Shown here: piece by piece, positions 30,347-40,091 of the stretch
Position numbering within the stretch: position 1 is the stretch's first letter
How the letters are laid out: the number at the start of each line of letters is the position of its first letter
Assembly: GCF_000020645.1 (NCBI RefSeq)
Contig: NC_011060.1
Location: 1,254,501 to 1,318,500, forward strand
From: Pelodictyon phaeoclathratiforme BU-1
GTDB taxonomy: Bacteria > Bacteroidota > Chlorobiia > Chlorobiales > Chlorobiaceae
DNA length: 64,000 bases
Direction of reading: 5' to 3'
Made by a program: the position numbers and the translations under genes
Notes under the pieces: generated by a model
The model's input: only the letters and a program-made list of their open reading frames with translations
What the model was told of the DNA's origin: nothing
Databases searched by the model: none

Positions 30347-30756
30347 CCGCAAAGTATTTTAGAATAATAGGTACGTATGATCTGCAGATGATTGAAGGCA
30401 AGCGGAAGCGTGAGCGCTTCATCGAGTGGAAACCATGCTATCTCCTCTACTTCGTCGGGCTTCAGCTCTATCGAACCAATTCCTCTGCCGGAGAATGCGA
30501 GTGCTACCGCATGAAAGTGATGCTCCGGAAACACTTCATTGAAAAAATGAAGAAAAACCGGGTCGGAGAAGAGGAGGCCGGTCTCTTCCTCAACTTCCCG
30601 GACAACGGCCTCTTCAGCCGTTTCATACTCATCAATGTGCCCTCCCGGCAGGCACCACTGCCCCTTAAAGGGAGGAACACTCCTCTTCGTCAGCAGGATG
30701 GTATCGCGTTTATCATCATCGGGAGTGATGATGGCGGCAACGGTTGCTTTAGCCAT
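30343..30756 (-). CDS. NUDIX hydrolase
   Basis: About 137 residues with a full Nudix box, GGHIDEYETAEEAVVREVEEETGL in two adjoining pieces (30600-30670 region), fitting Gx5Ex7REUxEExGU. Substrates of such enzymes are nucleoside diphosphates linked to another group; the exact one is unknown. The frame opens at 30900, but family alignment favours the ATG at 30756 (MAKATVAAI). Confidence 0.88.
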   Translation of the reverse strand: MAKATVAAIITPDDDKRDTILLTKRSVPPFKGQWCLPGGHIDEYETAEEAVVREVEEETGLLFSDPVFLHFFNEVFPEHHFHAVALAFSGRGIGSIELKPDEVEEIAWFPLDEALTLPLAFNHLQIIRTYYSKILCG

Positions 30757-30928
30757 ACGATAAATCAGGTTGTGAAAAGCAGGACAAGTTCGTTGTATCA
30801 AGGCTAATCTACGGAAAAAGAAAATTGATGCCGCGCACGGGAACTGCTCAATCTCCACGACAACAGATAAAAACCCGGCATACATCCGGGCTTTTATCAT
30901 TCTCCTCTTCTGGTCTATCCTGCTATAA

Positions 30929-31822
30929 TCAAGGGTGTGCTATAGCGCTCAGTTCTGTTGCTGTTTTAACGTCAGCCAGAGAACCCGCTTTGTCTCCCAT
31001 CTCGTTTTTCAGTTTTCCGCGACGGGAATAAGCTTCACGATACTTCGGATCAAGATCAATGGCTTTATTAAAGTCAGTCAAAGCCCCTTTCTTGTCGTTG
31101 ATGGCGGATTTGGCAATCCCGCGATTACAGTAAGCTTCTGCATCTTTCGGAGTACGATCAAGCTTGATGCTCTTTGCAAAGTCCTCTCTTGAACTCTTGT
31201 TCTCTCCCGTCAAACTTTTTGCAATCCCACGATTAAAGTATGCCGCAGCAAGTTTCGGATCAAGTTCGATTGCCTTGGTGAAGTCGACAATCGCTCCCTT
31301 GTGATCTCCTGATGCAAGCTTTGCCTTGCCGCTTGACAACAGGTTTTGTGCATCGTCAAGGGCTGTATAGAGTGGATTTTTCTCTCCATTATTTTTCAGC
31401 CACTCACGGGCAGGGATATTACCAAGGAGTGCTGCTTTTTTCATGTCAACCAGAGCCCCCTCTTTGTCTCCCAGAGTCGATTTGGCAATCCCGCGATTAT
31501 GGTAAGCTGCAGCATCTCTCGGAGTTGGATCAAGATCAACAACCTTCTCGAAATCAGCTTTGGAGCCCAGGCTGTCTCCAATGGTACGCCTTGCAACTGC
31601 CCGGTTGTAGTACGCTGTTGAAAGGTCTGCTGGTGAAAGTTTTGGTTCAAGCTCAATGGCCTTTGTCAGTTCTGCTATAGCTTCCGTATTCTTGCCTGAC
31701 TTGCAGTATGCTTCGCCACTCGACAAAAGACGTTGAGCCTCTTCGTTATGTGCATAAGCAACATTACCTGTAAACAGAAACGCGATTATAGCGATATAAA
31801 AAAAACGTAAACGATTTTGCAT
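30929..31822 (-). CDS. Exported TPR-repeat protein
   Basis: About 297 residues: an N-terminal signal peptide (FFYIAIIAFLFTGNVAYAH) and six to seven tetratricopeptide repeats of the AYYNRGIAK/LDPxxAAAY type. It is a probable periplasmic protein-interaction scaffold. The ATG at 31822 is favoured by GAGGAAA just upstream; a GTG at 31834 is the alternative. Its middle repeats are degenerate (PLYTALDDAQNLL). Confidence 0.85.
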   Translation of the reverse strand: MQNRLRFFYIAIIAFLFTGNVAYAHNEEAQRLLSSGEAYCKSGKNTEAIAELTKAIELEPKLSPADLSTAYYNRAVARRTIGDSLGSKADFEKVVDLDPTPRDAAAYHNRGIAKSTLGDKEGALVDMKKAALLGNIPAREWLKNNGEKNPLYTALDDAQNLLSSGKAKLASGDHKGAIVDFTKAIELDPKLAAAYFNRGIAKSLTGENKSSREDFAKSIKLDRTPKDAEAYCNRGIAKSAINDKKGALTDFNKAIDLDPKYREAYSRRGKLKNEMGDKAGSLADVKTATELSAIAHP

Positions 31823-32023
31823 CGGTTTCCTCACTGTTTATAATTATTGACCTGTTATTTAAATGGCAGATGGCAATTCATCCACTCTTGTTACATTAAT
31901 CAATCACATCTTTAGGGAGCATTACTTGATGATTAAAAGGAACTTAAAAGAGTCTGTGGCAAGGAATTTGCCGGAGCGTTGAAAAAAAGTGGTTGCAGGC
32001 TGAAGAACCGGTTTTTTAATTTT

Positions 32024-32488
32024 ATGACATTGCATACTGTTACTTATGTTCAGCAAATTCCTCTCGATCTTGATGCTGTATGGAATTTTTTTGCTTCTCC
32101 GGCCAGCCTTGCCCGGATAACACCTCCGGAAATGATGGTCAGGATAACCCATGGCGACGGAATGCAGCCGCTTTATGAAGGAATGCTGATCAGTTATACG
32201 CTCTATCCTTTCATGATGCTTCCGGTACGGTGGGAAACCGAGATTACCAGGGTTGAGAGACCGTTTCTGTTTGAGGATCGCCAGAAATCGGGGCCTTATG
32301 AGAGCTGGCATCACCTCCATCAGTTTCGTGCAATACCGGGTGGTGTTGAAATGACCGACAGAGTTGACTATGTCATGCCGATGGACTTTTTTGGCGATAT
32401 TGTCAATACCCTGATTGTGAGTCGACGGCTTGAGGAGGTTTTTGCTTACCGTAAAAAGAGGATTGAAGAGATTTTAGGCCGCATGTGA
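32024..32488 (+). CDS. SRPBCC (START-like) ligand-binding protein
   Basis: About 154 residues with the polyketide-cyclase/START fold: QQIPLDLDAVWNFFASPASLARITPPEM at the start, a strand HHLHQFRAIPGGVEMTDRVDY, and a long C-terminal helix ending RRLEEVFAYRKKRIEEIL. The ligand is unknown. The frame opens at 31979, but the conserved domain begins at the ATG at 32024. It precedes the Na/Pi gene by 26 bp. Confidence 0.85.
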   Translation: MTLHTVTYVQQIPLDLDAVWNFFASPASLARITPPEMMVRITHGDGMQPLYEGMLISYTLYPFMMLPVRWETEITRVERPFLFEDRQKSGPYESWHHLHQFRAIPGGVEMTDRVDYVMPMDFFGDIVNTLIVSRRLEEVFAYRKKRIEEILGRM

Positions 32489-32514
32489 ACCCTTTTCAAA
32501 AGGGATAGTGAAAA

Positions 32515-34209
32515 ATGGATGAAATGATTTCGCCAGTTGGTATAGCTGTTCTTTTTGCCGGTGGTCTTGCCCTTTTTCTCTACGGCATCAGGATGTTGAG
32601 CAGTGGCCTGAAAAAGGCTTCAGGCGAGCGGGTGCGCCTGCTGATATCGAAGGTGACCGGCAACAGCTTGTACGGGTTGCTTGCCGGGGCATTTGCCAGT
32701 ATGGTCGTCCAAAGCAGCAGTACCATTATCGCCATCCTTGTCGGGCTCGTGCAGTCACGGCTGATGAGCTACAGCCAGGCGCTGAGCGTTATTCTTGGCG
32801 CTGAAATAGGTACAACAGCCATGGCTCAGCTTGTAGCATTCCGGCTGCACGATTATGCCCTGATCATCTTTGCCGCAGGCTTTGCCTTGCATTCGCTTGG
32901 CAAAACGGAGCCCTTGCGTTTCAGCGGGGAGGCGCTCTCGGGATTCGGTCTTCTTTTTTTCGGGCTGAAGCTCATGTCGGAGGCAGTTGCGCCGCTTGAG
33001 AGCTATGCGCCTTTTCTTTCGCTCTTGCGTTATCTTGAAAATCCCTTTCTTGGAGTTGCTGCAGGGATGCTCCTGACCGCACTGATGCAAAGCAGTTCGG
33101 CCTTTATTGGTATCCTCATAACGCTTGCCCTGCAGGGTGTGCTGACTCTTGAAGCAGGAGTCGCATTGCTGCTTGGAGCCAATATCGGCACCTGTATCAC
33201 CTCTGTGCTGGCAAGCGCCGGAATGCAGCGTGCAGCAAAGAGGGTAGCGCTTTCGCAGGTACTCTTCAATGTGGCCGGAGTGCTCATTTTTTTCCCTTTT
33301 ATTCCCCAGTTTGCGGAGTTTATCCGTGCTCTTTCCCCCTCTGCAGAGAGTTTCGGTGCAGGAAGGCTTGCTCATGAAGTGCCAAGGCAGATAGCCAATG
33401 CCCACTCGTTGCTCAATATTTTCATGGCACTCTTGTTTCTACCCTTTCTTTCGCTTTTCGACCGACTTGTTTACCGGCTTCTTCCGGATGACCCGGAAGA
33501 GACAAGGCTCATCCCTGCAGTCTGGTATCTGAAGGAGTCTGCACTCTCCACCCCTCTGCTGGCTCTCAGCTATGTAAGGGCCGAAGTGGCAAGGATGGGC
33601 AGCATAGCCGCCAAAATGGTGCGTGCATCACTCTACCCGTTTATCAACAGCGATCTTGGTCATGATGTTGTTTTTCCAAGACTTTCCGTCATCAAGGGGA
33701 TGAGTATGAGAGAGGAGAAACTTGATTTTCTTGAGAGCCGTATTTCAGATTATCTCATTAAAATCACTCGCAGTTCACTTAACGAAGAAGAGTCGAGGGA
33801 GGTTTTTGCGCTCATGAACATTGTCAAGGGGCTGGAGTCGATCGGCGATGTTATTGAAACTCTTGAAGGAAAAATGCTTGAAAAAAAAAGGGGAGTGGAG
33901 AGCGATCTGAGCCAGGCGGGGAAGGATGAACTCATGGAGATTCATAACCTCGTTTGCCTCGAAATTGAAGAGCTTGCTCATGCCCTGAAACAGATGGACA
34001 GAGTGAGAGCCGGGGCGCTTCTTGAGGGTGAAGAGCGCTTTAAACGGCTGGTGGAGCAGGCTGAAGTAGCCCATCTGAAACGAGTGTTCCTGCTCCCTGA
34101 AGCTGAGATTACTCACGACATCCACATGGAACTCATCTACCTGCTCGAACAGATACACCATTATGGCAAGAGTATAGCGCGAAGCATCGTGAACGTGGGG
34201 GAGGGTTGA
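32515..34209 (+). CDS. Na/Pi cotransporter (NptA/YjbB type) with C-terminal PhoU-like domain
   Basis: A 564-residue inner-membrane protein. Two inverted Na/Pi-symporter repeats each hold the QSSS motif (VVQSSSTI near 66, LMQSSSAF near 192), which forms the transport site. About eight helices precede a cytoplasmic four-helix PhoU-like region (about 370-560). It is expected to move phosphate with sodium, inward or outward depending on gradients. ATG at 32515. Confidence 0.92.
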   Translation: MDEMISPVGIAVLFAGGLALFLYGIRMLSSGLKKASGERVRLLISKVTGNSLYGLLAGAFASMVVQSSSTIIAILVGLVQSRLMSYSQALSVILGAEIGTTAMAQLVAFRLHDYALIIFAAGFALHSLGKTEPLRFSGEALSGFGLLFFGLKLMSEAVAPLESYAPFLSLLRYLENPFLGVAAGMLLTALMQSSSAFIGILITLALQGVLTLEAGVALLLGANIGTCITSVLASAGMQRAAKRVALSQVLFNVAGVLIFFPFIPQFAEFIRALSPSAESFGAGRLAHEVPRQIANAHSLLNIFMALLFLPFLSLFDRLVYRLLPDDPEETRLIPAVWYLKESALSTPLLALSYVRAEVARMGSIAAKMVRASLYPFINSDLGHDVVFPRLSVIKGMSMREEKLDFLESRISDYLIKITRSSLNEEESREVFALMNIVKGLESIGDVIETLEGKMLEKKRGVESDLSQAGKDELMEIHNLVCLEIEELAHALKQMDRVRAGALLEGEERFKRLVEQAEVAHLKRVFLLPEAEITHDIHMELIYLLEQIHHYGKSIARSIVNVGEG

Positions 34210-34358
34210 TCTGCATCCCGCTCGCCAGTTTTAATGATTATCGGAGAGTGATGGAATGATTTCGTTGGGAACCCGGTCAAAGTCGAGCCCTCTGATTTGC
34301 TTAATTCAGAGTGATATACGTATACTCTTCAAATTGATCATTCCTTGATGCCCCAATT

Positions 34359-35717
34359 TTGATGCAAGCTGAAAAACACCTTTTTGCCACAACACCCCTC
34401 CTCGGAAGCATCCTCAGGAAGAGGGCGGTGGAACATCTTTTTTCAAGCAAGAGCCGGGAAGCTGCGGTCAAGCTGGCGGGCGCGGTAGAAGAGGGGCATC
34501 CGGAAGCGGATGCGATATTCCACCGTCTTCTGCTTCTACAGCACAGCAGCCAGCCAGTCATGCACAGCGCCCTGTGGAACTCCTGGAAAGCCTCCCGCTT
34601 CGAAGAGCTGCTGAAAAGGATGCACGCTTCCGAAACGATTCAGAGGGATCTGCTGCAGGCCATTGTTGCCATGCCGGAAGACGACTGGGGCAACGGCATG
34701 GTGTTCATGCTCTGGAGCATCGTTGAGCGCGACGACATTGCCGAAAAGATTGAAGCGAACGGTCGCCATGCCCCTGCTCTTGAAATGGACGCCCTTTTCG
34801 GCCTTGTGCGAGGCTATCCGGGGCGCTACCTCGATCTTGAAGATCCCGATTACTCCATTTTTGAAAAAGCCTGGCTTGCCGCTTCAGGCGCACAGAGGCA
34901 GCGGATCAGCACAACAGTTCTCAAAAGTCAGGATCCCCGGCTTGTCGCGGCTTACGACCATGCCGTCAAGGAGGGGCATGATCCGCAACTGGTCATCGAG
35001 GCGCTGAAACTCTGCGGAGATCACGATGCGCTGCTCGACCGGCTCCACGGTTTGCCCTTCACCAGTGCGCTCGAAGTTATCGCTTTCTGGCAAGAGGGCG
35101 GCGGAAGGCCGAAAACTCCCTCAAAAAAAGCCGTTGTCGAGGCTGCGGTCGCTCTCTATCGTGAACTGGCCGCACTTCTTCTTGATTCACCTTCGTCTGC
35201 TCCGCCCGGCACGAGGGATATCTTCTCTTTCTGGATGGAACGGTATCGATCCGACGAGCTGCAGCAGCAGGATCTTGCAAGCCCGGACCCTTTCAGACGG
35301 GCTGGTGCGCTCTTTTCAGGGGCGCAGCGAGGGCTGGTTCCCCGCAACAGAATGCAGGAGATCTCCCTCAACGGCACATGGCCTGAAAAACTCGCGCTGC
35401 ACTACCTCTTTACCGTGCCGGAGGCAGGCTCCCGGCAGGAGCACGTCTCTTGGCTCCAGCCACAGGATAATATCGTGGCAGCCATACTGACGACACGCCT
35501 GCCCGGTTTGCTTGAAGAGAGCAGTCTGTTGGCCGGGAAAGTTCATGCTGGTGTCGGACCGGCCGATCCGTCGGCAGAGCTGCAGAGGAAACTCCTGCAG
35601 TTGCTCGGGGTTCTGCAGGGGTACTTCCTTCGCGGTCTGATCACCGTTGACAGTAACGACGACGCTGCAGAAAAAAATGCCGTGGAGACCGAGGAGCTGA
35701 CGGATGCGGAGTGGTAA
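34359..35717 (+). CDS. Hypothetical alpha-helical protein of the Hsp70/AAA+/CLec operon
   Basis: A 452-residue soluble protein made almost wholly of short helices in HEAT-like order (ILRKRAVEHLFSSKSREAAVKLAGAVEEGH...; RDLLQAIVAMPEDDWGNGMVFMLWSIVERDD). I do not recognise a family. It begins a run of four GC-rich genes with gaps of 22, 27 and 22 bp and is likely the first cistron. Its helical-repeat style and position suggest an adaptor or client-binding subunit of the chaperone-like pair behind it; this is inference. Confidence 0.75.
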   Translation: MMQAEKHLFATTPLLGSILRKRAVEHLFSSKSREAAVKLAGAVEEGHPEADAIFHRLLLLQHSSQPVMHSALWNSWKASRFEELLKRMHASETIQRDLLQAIVAMPEDDWGNGMVFMLWSIVERDDIAEKIEANGRHAPALEMDALFGLVRGYPGRYLDLEDPDYSIFEKAWLAASGAQRQRISTTVLKSQDPRLVAAYDHAVKEGHDPQLVIEALKLCGDHDALLDRLHGLPFTSALEVIAFWQEGGGRPKTPSKKAVVEAAVALYRELAALLLDSPSSAPPGTRDIFSFWMERYRSDELQQQDLASPDPFRRAGALFSGAQRGLVPRNRMQEISLNGTWPEKLALHYLFTVPEAGSRQEHVSWLQPQDNIVAAILTTRLPGLLEESSLLAGKVHAGVGPADPSAELQRKLLQLLGVLQGYFLRGLITVDSNDDAAEKNAVETEELTDAEW

Positions 35718-35739
35718 ACCAGGATAACCGTTTGAATTA

Positions 35740-37359
35740 ATGGCTCTCGCTTTTGATTTCGGGACATGCAACAGCGTGGTCGCACGCTGGAACGAAGCCC
35801 TGAACGATATAGAGACTCCCGAGCTACCTAACCTCGGCATCCTCTATCCGCAGCCAGGATCGGAGCCTGCGCGGGTTATTCCCTCCGTCATTCACTTCGC
35901 CGTGGAGAGCGCCCTCCTTGTCGGCAGCCAGGTTGACGCAGCGGGAGTAGTCAATCATCCGGGAACATTCAGATGGCTGAAAATGGATATGCTTCGCAAC
36001 GGCGGGGCCAATCGCGGGCGGCGCGTCAATGGCAGGGTTATCTATCCCCGCCATGCAGCCGACGAACTTGTCGATCGTATCCTGATGTTCGTACGCGGCT
36101 ATTTCGGCGACATCGACGAGGAGATCGTGCTGACCGTCCCGGTCGAAGCCTTCGATCACTATATCGACTGGCTTCGCGAAGCGGCGATAAAACGCTTTCC
36201 GGGCGGGATCACCTTCATCGACGAAGCAACCGCCTGTATGCTTGGCTACATCGATATGGTTCTCGACCGTACGCCCTACTGCATCGTGGATTTCGGCGGA
36301 GGCACCCTCGATGTTTCAGTCGTTCGTACCGATCTGCTGCGTGCCGGACATGCGAAATGCCGGATACTGGGCCGGGCGGGCGAGGAGATCGGCGGGATTA
36401 TGATCGATAACTGGCTGCTGGAACATATACAGGAAGAGGAGGGGCTTACAGATGATGATATCGCCTCGATCGGCCCATCACTGCTCGAAGCGATTGAGCA
36501 GGCGAAAATAGCCATTTCGAACGGCAGCGAGCAAGCATCCTTTACCCGGTATAACGATGTTACCGGCCGACTCATCGAGGTCACGCTCACTTCCCGCACC
36601 CTGAAGGAGGCGCTTGAAAAAAAACGGGAGCCGGACAGGAATAACCTTTACCAGCATATCATCCGCACGCTCGATCGTGCTCTCGATCAGGCACGCGACA
36701 GGGCAGGCATCCGCAAAGAGGAACTCAAAGGGATTTTTCTTGTGGGGGGAAGCAGTCTGCTCCCCGGCATCGAGGAGAAAATCCGGGAGTTTTTCCCCCT
36801 GAGCGAGGTCCATTCCGGCAATCCCTTCGAAGCCATCGCCAGAGGGGCATGCCGCTACTCCGGCGGCATCTTTGATCAGACGCTGACCCATGATTACTGT
36901 CTGCGGAGCTGGAACCGCGAACTTCGGGATTTCGAACTGGTTCCCGTCGTTCCCCGAGGTACCCCGTACCCGACAGGGAAACCGGTATGCAGCAAATATA
37001 TCAAGGCAGCTTCGGACAACCAGGAGACGCTCGGACTGGTTATTTATGAGCGCTCGTCAATGAGCCGCCCGCTGATCACCTATGTCAACGGGGCCGACGG
37101 CTTGCGTCCGGTACGGGAAGGGGAGCGGGAGGAGAGTCGGCATAAGCCACTCAATCCCGAAGACAGCGAGTTCATCCATGCCGTCCCGCCCTGCCGTTCG
37201 GGAGAGCGGCGCTTCATCGCAGGATTCGGTGTAGACAGTAACCGTCGCCTCACGCTCTGGCTGCGGGATACGGAGGAGAACAATAGTTCCTACATTCTAT
37301 TACGCGACGGCTCGCGACTTCCGTTGCCGGTGAGCGATCTGCCGGTGGTGAAACTGTAA
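35740..37359 (+). CDS. Hsp70-like actin-fold ATPase without substrate domain
   Basis: A 539-residue protein with an Hsp70-type nucleotide-binding domain: phosphate-1 motif DFGTCNS at 6-12, phosphate-2 DFGGGTLDVSV near 183, and the adenosine motif VGGSSLLPGIEEKI near 335. After about 390 residues the sequence is not the DnaK substrate-binding domain but a beta-rich tail. It resembles DnaK-like proteins of unknown role rather than DnaK itself. It shares an operon with an AAA+ ATPase. Confidence 0.85.
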   Translation: MALAFDFGTCNSVVARWNEALNDIETPELPNLGILYPQPGSEPARVIPSVIHFAVESALLVGSQVDAAGVVNHPGTFRWLKMDMLRNGGANRGRRVNGRVIYPRHAADELVDRILMFVRGYFGDIDEEIVLTVPVEAFDHYIDWLREAAIKRFPGGITFIDEATACMLGYIDMVLDRTPYCIVDFGGGTLDVSVVRTDLLRAGHAKCRILGRAGEEIGGIMIDNWLLEHIQEEEGLTDDDIASIGPSLLEAIEQAKIAISNGSEQASFTRYNDVTGRLIEVTLTSRTLKEALEKKREPDRNNLYQHIIRTLDRALDQARDRAGIRKEELKGIFLVGGSSLLPGIEEKIREFFPLSEVHSGNPFEAIARGACRYSGGIFDQTLTHDYCLRSWNRELRDFELVPVVPRGTPYPTGKPVCSKYIKAASDNQETLGLVIYERSSMSRPLITYVNGADGLRPVREGEREESRHKPLNPEDSEFIHAVPPCRSGERRFIAGFGVDSNRRLTLWLRDTEENNSSYILLRDGSRLPLPVSDLPVVKL

Positions 37360-37386
37360 CGTTACAACCCAATAACTGAACGCAGC

Positions 37387-38919
37387 ATGGCCTGGCTCGA
37401 CGAACTCAAACTCAATGTTGACGCGCGGGTAGCCGTCATACACCTCGCAACCATCGACGAAGAGGAGGCCCTGCGCACCCTTTCCGGCTGGTCGCAATCA
37501 AGCCGGTGGCCTGCAGGAATGGGGCTCATCACCTGGGATATCGGCGACCAGTTCCGCCACCTGCGCGAGCCAGCGGTGACCTTCAGCAAACTGGCCGCCA
37601 CCCCGGAAACGGTGCTTGACATCATCGACGACTACAAGGGCTCCGCAACCTTCGTGCTCAAAGACTTTCACCATTTTCTGGAACATAACCGGCGTGTTTC
37701 ACGTATGCTGCGGAACCTCGCATCGCGTCTTCCGTTCCGCAGCGAAACGGTGAACATCATCATCACCAGCCCCCAGTTTGCGCTTCCCGTCGAACTCCGT
37801 CACGACATTCCAACCATCGATGTCGGCAAGCCTGACGGCAAACAGATACTCGAACTGCTCGATCGGGAAACCCGCTCGACAAGAGCGCTTGACAACGCCA
37901 CGCACGGCTTGCGCGAACGTCTGGTCGAAAGCGCCCTCGGCCTCTCCATTGTCGAAGCGGGAAGGGCCTTTCGCAAAGCCATCGTGGTTGCCGGAGGCCA
38001 TGGGCTCGACGAACGGAGTGTCCGGCAGGTGCTGAACGAAAAACGGCACATCATCCGTGAAAGCGGCGCTCTCGAACTCTACCCCTATACCGGCTCCATG
38101 AACAACGTCGGTGGACTTGGCGCCCTGAAGGCGTGGCTCGATCAGCGTCAGGAGGCCTTCAGCCAGGATGCGCGCGAGTATGGCCTCAGTATGCCCAAAG
38201 GGGTGGCCCTCATCGGGATCCCCGGAACCGGAAAAAGCCTCTGCGCAAAAGTAACCGCAGGCCACTGGGGGATGACGCTGCTGAGAATGGATGTCGGCGC
38301 CATCTTCAGCGGCCTGCTCGGTTCGAGCGAACAGAATATTCGCGAAGCCATCCGGATTGCCGAGGTTATCGCACCCTGCGTGCTTTGGGTTGACGAGATT
38401 GAAAAAGCCTTCGCTGGCTCCATGGGCGACAGCGGCACGGCAAGCCGGGTGTTTGCCACCTTCCTCACCTGGATGCAGGAAAAAACCGCTCCGGTATTTG
38501 TATTCGCCACCGCCAACAACGTTCGGCGCCTTCCCCCCGAACTCCTGCGCAAAGGCCGGTTTGACGAGGTCTTTTTCCTCGATCTTCCCACCCACGGCGA
38601 GCGGATAAAAATACTTGAAGTCCATCTCAGAGAGCGCGGCTATACCATGCTTTCGCAGCGCTTCAACCTCGCCGCCGTCGCATCGGCAACCGAGGGGTTC
38701 GTCGGCGCCGAACTTCAGGCGCTGGTCAACGACGCCATGTTTCCCGCATTCCGCGACAACCGCCGGGAACTGGAAACGGAGGATCTGCTCAACGCAGCCG
38801 GAGAGATGGTTCCCCTCTCGGCATCGCATCAGGAGCATATCGAACAGTTGAGAACGATGGTCAGAACCGGACAGGCGCGCAACGCCTCCGACGACCGGAA
38901 TAGTTTGGCTGCGTCATAG
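37387..38919 (+). CDS. AAA+ ATPase, Ycf46-like
   Basis: A 510-residue ATPase. An N-terminal domain of about 230 residues (LNVDARVAVIHLATIDEEEALRT; ILELLDRETRSTR) precedes a classical AAA module with Walker A GIPGTGKS near 277-284, Walker B VLWVDEIEKAF near 333, sensor-1 ATANN and arginine finger region LRKGRFDEVF. The overall arrangement matches the uncharacterised Ycf46-like group. In this operon it may remodel substrates for the Hsp70-like protein. Confidence 0.88.
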   Translation: MAWLDELKLNVDARVAVIHLATIDEEEALRTLSGWSQSSRWPAGMGLITWDIGDQFRHLREPAVTFSKLAATPETVLDIIDDYKGSATFVLKDFHHFLEHNRRVSRMLRNLASRLPFRSETVNIIITSPQFALPVELRHDIPTIDVGKPDGKQILELLDRETRSTRALDNATHGLRERLVESALGLSIVEAGRAFRKAIVVAGGHGLDERSVRQVLNEKRHIIRESGALELYPYTGSMNNVGGLGALKAWLDQRQEAFSQDAREYGLSMPKGVALIGIPGTGKSLCAKVTAGHWGMTLLRMDVGAIFSGLLGSSEQNIREAIRIAEVIAPCVLWVDEIEKAFAGSMGDSGTASRVFATFLTWMQEKTAPVFVFATANNVRRLPPELLRKGRFDEVFFLDLPTHGERIKILEVHLRERGYTMLSQRFNLAAVASATEGFVGAELQALVNDAMFPAFRDNRRELETEDLLNAAGEMVPLSASHQEHIEQLRTMVRTGQARNASDDRNSLAAS

Positions 38920-38941
38920 AAACAAGAGAACACAGAGCACT

Positions 38942-39739
38942 ATGAATACACCAACACATACCGAAATCCTTACCGGCCTCAGAACTCTCGCGCTCCGTCC
39001 TTCCGGTGGCGATCTGCCCCCGGTCGTCATCAACGAACAGGACGGATCCCCGATGGTACTTGTCCCCGCAGGCAGTTTCACCATGGGAGACGGCCTCGAC
39101 AAAGAGAGCCCGCAGCACACCGTCACTCTTGAAGCGTTTTACATTTCGGTCTACGCCGTCACCAATCGCCAGTACCGGGCGTTCGTGCAGGCTACGGGCC
39201 ATCGGCCACCCAACATTGGCGCAAGGATAGACTCGCTTTCGGTCTGGCACGAAGACGGCTGTCCCGAAGAGTTCGACGACTACCCGGTCGTGCTCATCAA
39301 CTGGGACGACGCGGATGCCTACGCCCGGTGGGCAGGATGCCGTTTGCCCACAGAAGCCGAATGGGAAAAGGCCGCACGAGGGCCGGAAGGATCGATCTAC
39401 CCTTGGGGAGACCGGTGGGACGAAAACAACTGCCGGCACCGGAACAACCGGGGAGCGGATTCGGTCGCCCCGGTCTACGCCTATCCCGAAGGCGTATCGG
39501 GCTACGGCACCTGGAACCAGAGCGGCAACGTCATGGAGTGGTGCAGCGTCTGGCACGACGAAACCGATTCTGCAAATACCGACACCGGTGAAGAATCTCT
39601 CCGCCAGGAAAGGGGCGGCTGCTGGCGCTATCCCGACAAATTCGCCTTCCGCTCATCGCAGCGCTCGTTCGTGGTTTCCAAAGCGGTTAACGATTTCCGG
39701 GGATTTCGGCTGGTGTTACCGGTGAAGATGGGGGAGTGA
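38942..39739 (+). CDS. Formylglycine-generating-enzyme-fold (SUMF1/CLec) protein
   Basis: A 265-residue protein of the FGE-sulfatase family: VPAGSFTMGD, the central LPTEAEWEKAARG and YPWGDRWDENNCRHRN motifs, and NQSGNVMEWC, then RGGCWRYP and FRGFRLVLP. The paired cysteines used by copper-dependent FGE are not both present in the C-terminal loop, so sulfatase activation is unlikely. No signal peptide. As last gene of a chaperone-like operon it may be a binding module of C-type lectin fold. Confidence 0.85.
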   Translation: MNTPTHTEILTGLRTLALRPSGGDLPPVVINEQDGSPMVLVPAGSFTMGDGLDKESPQHTVTLEAFYISVYAVTNRQYRAFVQATGHRPPNIGARIDSLSVWHEDGCPEEFDDYPVVLINWDDADAYARWAGCRLPTEAEWEKAARGPEGSIYPWGDRWDENNCRHRNNRGADSVAPVYAYPEGVSGYGTWNQSGNVMEWCSVWHDETDSANTDTGEESLRQERGGCWRYPDKFAFRSSQRSFVVSKAVNDFRGFRLVLPVKMGE

Positions 39740-39834
39740 GGAGCGGAAACTGGGGAGTTGGTGCTCACCTGAGCCTAAATAAGCGGGAACTTTAGGTTAA
39801 TAGTTTTGAAATATAACTGTACTTTATAACTTTA

Positions 39835-40073
39835 ACAGTTGGCACCGGCTTGCAAAAAGTGTTAAAACATGCACTCAATCATGCCAAAATCAAAAAACCA
39901 GTAACGCTTCATTGGTTGCGGCACTCTTATGCAACACATTTACTGGAAGCAGGAATTGATCTACGATACATACAAGAGCTCTTAGGGCATAAGAGCAGTA
40001 AGACGACAGAAATCTATCCCATGTATGCGAACAGAGTTTACTAAAAATTTCCAACCCCTTTGATAATTTGTAA
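39835..40073 (+). pseudogene. 3' fragment of a tyrosine recombinase, frameshifted
   Basis: The frame gives [16 protein letters not shown] and then the recombinase box [15 protein letters not shown] and [12 protein letters not shown], containing the HxxR, His and nucleophile Tyr. After TEIY the frame shifts: the natural end [12 protein letters not shown] is read in another frame up to TAA 40071-40073. The N-terminal three quarters are missing (stop at 39814). The style is that of Bacteroidetes/Chlorobi integrases. It points toward the cassette array that begins about 90 bp later. Confidence 0.85.
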
Positions 40074-40091
40074 AAAATATTACGCACCTCA

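Noticed and set aside
37699..38838. 379-codon minus-strand frame inside the AAA+ gene
   Set aside because: Shadow of a GC-rich coding strand; the plus-strand frame carries all AAA motifs.
38942..39739. FGE/CLec protein as a diversity-generating retroelement target
   Set aside because: DGR target proteins share this fold, but the C-terminal region is not rich in AAC-type codons, there is no template repeat nearby, and the only reverse transcriptases in the window belong to group II introns.
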